NCBI GenBank assembly: GCA_021396245.1
Contig: WNYE01000014.1
Coordinates: 1-64,000, forward strand
Source: Sporothrix humicola
Taxonomy: Eukaryota; Ascomycota; Sordariomycetes; Ophiostomatales; Ophiostomataceae
DNA: 64,000 nucleotides
Direction: 5' to 3'
In this document: piece by piece, positions 61,604 through 64,000 of the stretch
Position numbering within the stretch: position 1 is the stretch's first letter
Layout: each line of letters opens with the position of its first letter
Notes under the pieces: model-generated
Seen by the model: the letters and a program-made list of their open reading frames with translations, nothing else
Told to the model about the DNA's origin: nothing
Databases searched by the model: none
Made by a program: the position numbers and the translations under genes

Positions 61604-63249
61604 GGGAAAAGGTAAAAAAAAAGGACAAAAATAACAAAAATATGGGGGCAACTCAAGAAAAAAGAGACACAAGTGGAACCTGGCTTGCGCTTCTTTCTAT
61701 GTGCTTTGCGCCTTTCTGCGACTTGAGCAATTTTCTTTCATGTACTCTTGCTGTTTATATGCCATAGTCTTGAATTGATACGTACTTGACTGAACTCTGA
61801 GAGCCGTGAACGAACTGAACAAATCGAATGAACGAACTGCCAACAGTGAGTGAGCCTGTTGGTGCTTGGCGCTGGATGAGTTGAAAAAGTAAGGCCAGTA
61901 CTTCTGAATTAAACGATTAGTTGACAGGAAAAAGGGGGGCACGTCCACACGTACAGCAGCGCATATAACACTTACAACGCCTTCAACGTTTACAGCGCCC
62001 ACGACGTTTATGGTGCTCACACCTTCTACAGCATCAACAGCGCTGTAATTAGGGGACAAAAAGCGACTGTACATATATGTAGGCCCAGACTTTATGCTTA
62101 AATGGTCAAGGTCTCTGTGCCTATAGACGGGCCTGAAAAAAGGGCTTCGGATGGGGATGTACTTTTGCAAGTGTGAGAGTGTTGCCGACTTCCATGTTGT
62201 TAGCTGACGATCACCTAAAGGACCAAGCCACAGGAACGGGTACTTTTGCAGTTCGCGAGCCCCGCTTTTTTCTGCAACCTACCAGCCTACTCCTTACGGA
62301 GTACTCGAAAATCATAACCGCTATTCCATGTTTCCAGGACAGAGAACTGGTTTAAGAACTATCTTACAAAAACAATCACCCTCAGCCTCATAATCTGGCA
62401 AGGACTACGCTTCTTACCATAAGGAGTGCTCTTTGTAACACCTGGTACCGTGTGCTTCTGTGGCTCACTCGCGACATTTTGGCATCTCACTCTTGCAACT
62501 CGCTCGAAAAGGAACCCAGCAAAAGCACGAAGTATCGTCTTTTTACATGTATGAACGGCTACGACGGCTCGGCTATGAGCTCGATTAATACCAGGAACTT
62601 TATGGATACGTTGAATGCACTCCGCACTCCATACTCCGTACTCCGTACCAAGTGATGGCTGTTGCAAAGTCAAACTCTAAATGGGATAACCGTTAAACCT
62701 GAGTCTTTCGCCAACACATCCGATTTTCTCAAATGACACACTTGTCCCGCCACAATGGTGGAAATGGATTGAAGGCGTCCAAATGTATGGTCAGCTGCAA
62801 ATCACGAGAAATGATGCCAAAAGACGAAATGCCAAATCTCGTCATTTCGAGCTTTGTGCCTGTAAACAGACATCTTGGTGAGACTGCCCGAGTTCCAGCT
62901 CCACTGTGGAGGGAGCTAAGGCTGTTCTGGAAACCGCACTATTGATTTTATTGACAGAACAATTGGCATCGTGTCCTACGACGTAACATTACGTGGTGAC
63001 CGATTGGGTCTAGCATCTCGTTTTGGCTTAGGAACAGAGGAGATGCTTCAATCAACATCCTGGCATTATCCAAAATGGTAAAGCACCTACCTGTCGAAAG
63101 AAAATAGATGGGCTTTATTTAAACTGGCTCGCTGCCGCTGCGAAAACTGCGTGTTTTCTGCTGTTTTGATTTTGATTTTGATTTTGCATTTTCTTTCTTT
63201 CTCCTCACCCTCGTCGCTCGTTTACCTGCCTCTACGCAACCAAAGAGCC
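61604..63249. other. Intergenic between BVMO and the secreted-protein gene
   Basis: About 1.65 kb with no convincing gene. It holds the BVMO 3' UTR, a degenerate repetitive stretch at about 61950-62050, three TACTCCGTA-type motifs (62295-62304 in reverse orientation, and 62632-62648 as two overlapping copies), and the promoter of the next gene with TTTATTTAAA near 63113. Confidence 0.5.
63164..63186. repeat. (TTTTGA)n repeat in the leader of the secreted-protein gene
   Basis: Between three and four tandem TTTTGA units lie about 65-85 bp before the start codon. Confidence 0.9.
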
Positions 63250-63893
63250 ATGGTCCAGCTCAAGTCTCTCACCCTCGCCTTGGCGGCCCTCTTTGCCGGG
63301 GTCCGGGCTGGCCCATGTGCCGCCACTTGCAACCCTGCGAACATTCTCCAAGACGGTGATTTCGAAGGCGACAACTCCGTGTGGACCTTTGACAGCGAAG
63401 TCACGATCCAGCAAAATGCTGCTGACTCCACGTTTGGTGCAGAGGGCACAAACTACGTGTAAGCAAACCCACTCTCTCTCCCTCCACATGATTTCGATAT
63501 ATCTTTACTTACTCTGACATGTCTTGTTTCCCCTCTCAAAGCAATGTTTACGTCGCCACTAGGGAATACAGTGGCACGAGATACGGCATTACGCAACAGC
63601 TCTCGGGACTCGTTCCGAACAAGGGCTACACGCTGCTGTTCACCTGGGAGCTGACCGATGATTCTGGGGTCTACGACGGCGCCGTCGATCTGAAGGTTAC
63701 GATTGATGGCGTCCAGGTCCATTCGGAAAGTTTCAAGCGTAACACCGGCATTATCAATCAAGCCACCGTGTACTTTACGCCCACTACATCGAATCCCGTC
63801 CTGTATGTCAGCTGCGGTGGTTCTGGCGACTACTACTACGGTGCAACGGTCATCATGGACAACTTCAGCGTGGGGCAAACTTGCAGCCAGTAA
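63250..63893 (+). CDS. Small secreted protein with a carbohydrate-binding-like beta-sandwich
   Basis: Exons 63250-63458 and 63542-63893 give 186 aa; the 83-bp intron (GTAAGC...TCAAAG) keeps frame within NYVNVYVAT. A signal peptide (about residues 1-20, LALAALFAGVRA) is followed by a Cys pair (CAATC) and one beta-rich domain: ILQDGDFEGDNSVWTF, GITQQLSGLVPNKGYTLLF, VDLKVTIDGVQVH and a closing IMDNFSVGQTC. That order (GDFE-type start, strand-rich body, DNF/DNV end) is typical of CenC/CBM4_9-like carbohydrate-binding modules found in many fungal secreted proteins. No catalytic domain is attached. It probably acts at the cell wall or outside the cell; the ligand is unknown. Confidence 0.85.
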
Positions 63894-64000
63894 AGGTAGT
63901 GGACTTTCTGACCCTCTACTGATGCACCAGCTTCTTTCCTTTTTTTTTCTTCTTTTTCTTATTCATTTTCGGTCCTATTTCTTTTCTTTTTAAATTCCCA
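63894..64000. other. 3' flank of the secreted-protein gene
   Basis: A T-rich 3' UTR-like sequence runs to the end of the window. Confidence 0.5.

Noticed and set aside
60038..61672. 544-codon open frame antisense to the BVMO gene
   Set aside because: It mirrors the GC-biased codons of the BVMO coding strand and has no domain; such antisense frames are expected from strong third-position bias.
1..64000. SLA2, an alpha-box MAT1-1-1, tRNA or rRNA genes, CRISPR arrays or intact transposons
   Set aside because: Looked for by eye and not found; CRISPR would not be expected in a fungal genome.

Overview
This is nuclear DNA of a filamentous ascomycete, and it carries the mating-type (MAT) region. 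The evidence is short spliceosomal introns (about 55-275 bp) with GTRAGT donors and CTAAC-like branch points, an HMG-box mating-type gene (MAT1-2-1), the usual MAT neighbours APN2 and COX13, and an AT-rich block depleted of CpA/TpG, the mark of repeat-induced point mutation (RIP). The family set fits Sordariomycetes. A divergent, alpha-box-less gene beside MAT1-2-1 would fit Ophiostomatales, but that placement is inference.

Layout. 1-3.78 kb: RIP-mutated AT-rich relic with a 78-bp tandem repeat. 4.3-7.1 kb (minus): three-exon gene for an 893-aa low-complexity protein. 8.2-9.2 kb (plus): MAT1-2-1, divergent from it. 9.2-15.8 kb: no convincing gene. 15.8-20.0 kb (minus): 1376-aa disordered, coiled-coil protein with a Cys-rich tail. 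20.0-32.6 kb: long gene-free divergent interval. 32.6-35.3 kb (plus): 873-aa disordered protein. 36.2-37.1 kb (minus): COX13. 39.7-41.6 kb (plus): PA-TM-RING ubiquitin ligase. 42.3-45.3 kb (minus): APN2. 47.6-50.9 kb (minus): AlcR-type zinc-cluster transcription factor. 53.7-54.9 kb (minus): serine beta-lactamase-fold esterase or transesterase. 59.8-61.6 kb (plus): type I Baeyer-Villiger monooxygenase. 63.25-63.9 kb (plus): small secreted beta-sandwich protein.

How it fits together. The left two thirds is an expanded MAT region of MAT1-2 type. MAT1-2-1 lies about 33 kb from APN2, with two large disordered-protein genes, COX13 and a RING ligase between them. SLA2, the other usual flank, is not in the window. 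The right third holds a regulator, an esterase and a Baeyer-Villiger oxygenase. Together they could form a small pathway in which a ketone is oxidised to an ester and the ester is then hydrolysed, under an AlcR-like regulator. That functional link is a hypothesis from gene content.

Exon coordinates were set by hand from splice signals and reading-frame continuity. No database search was run.
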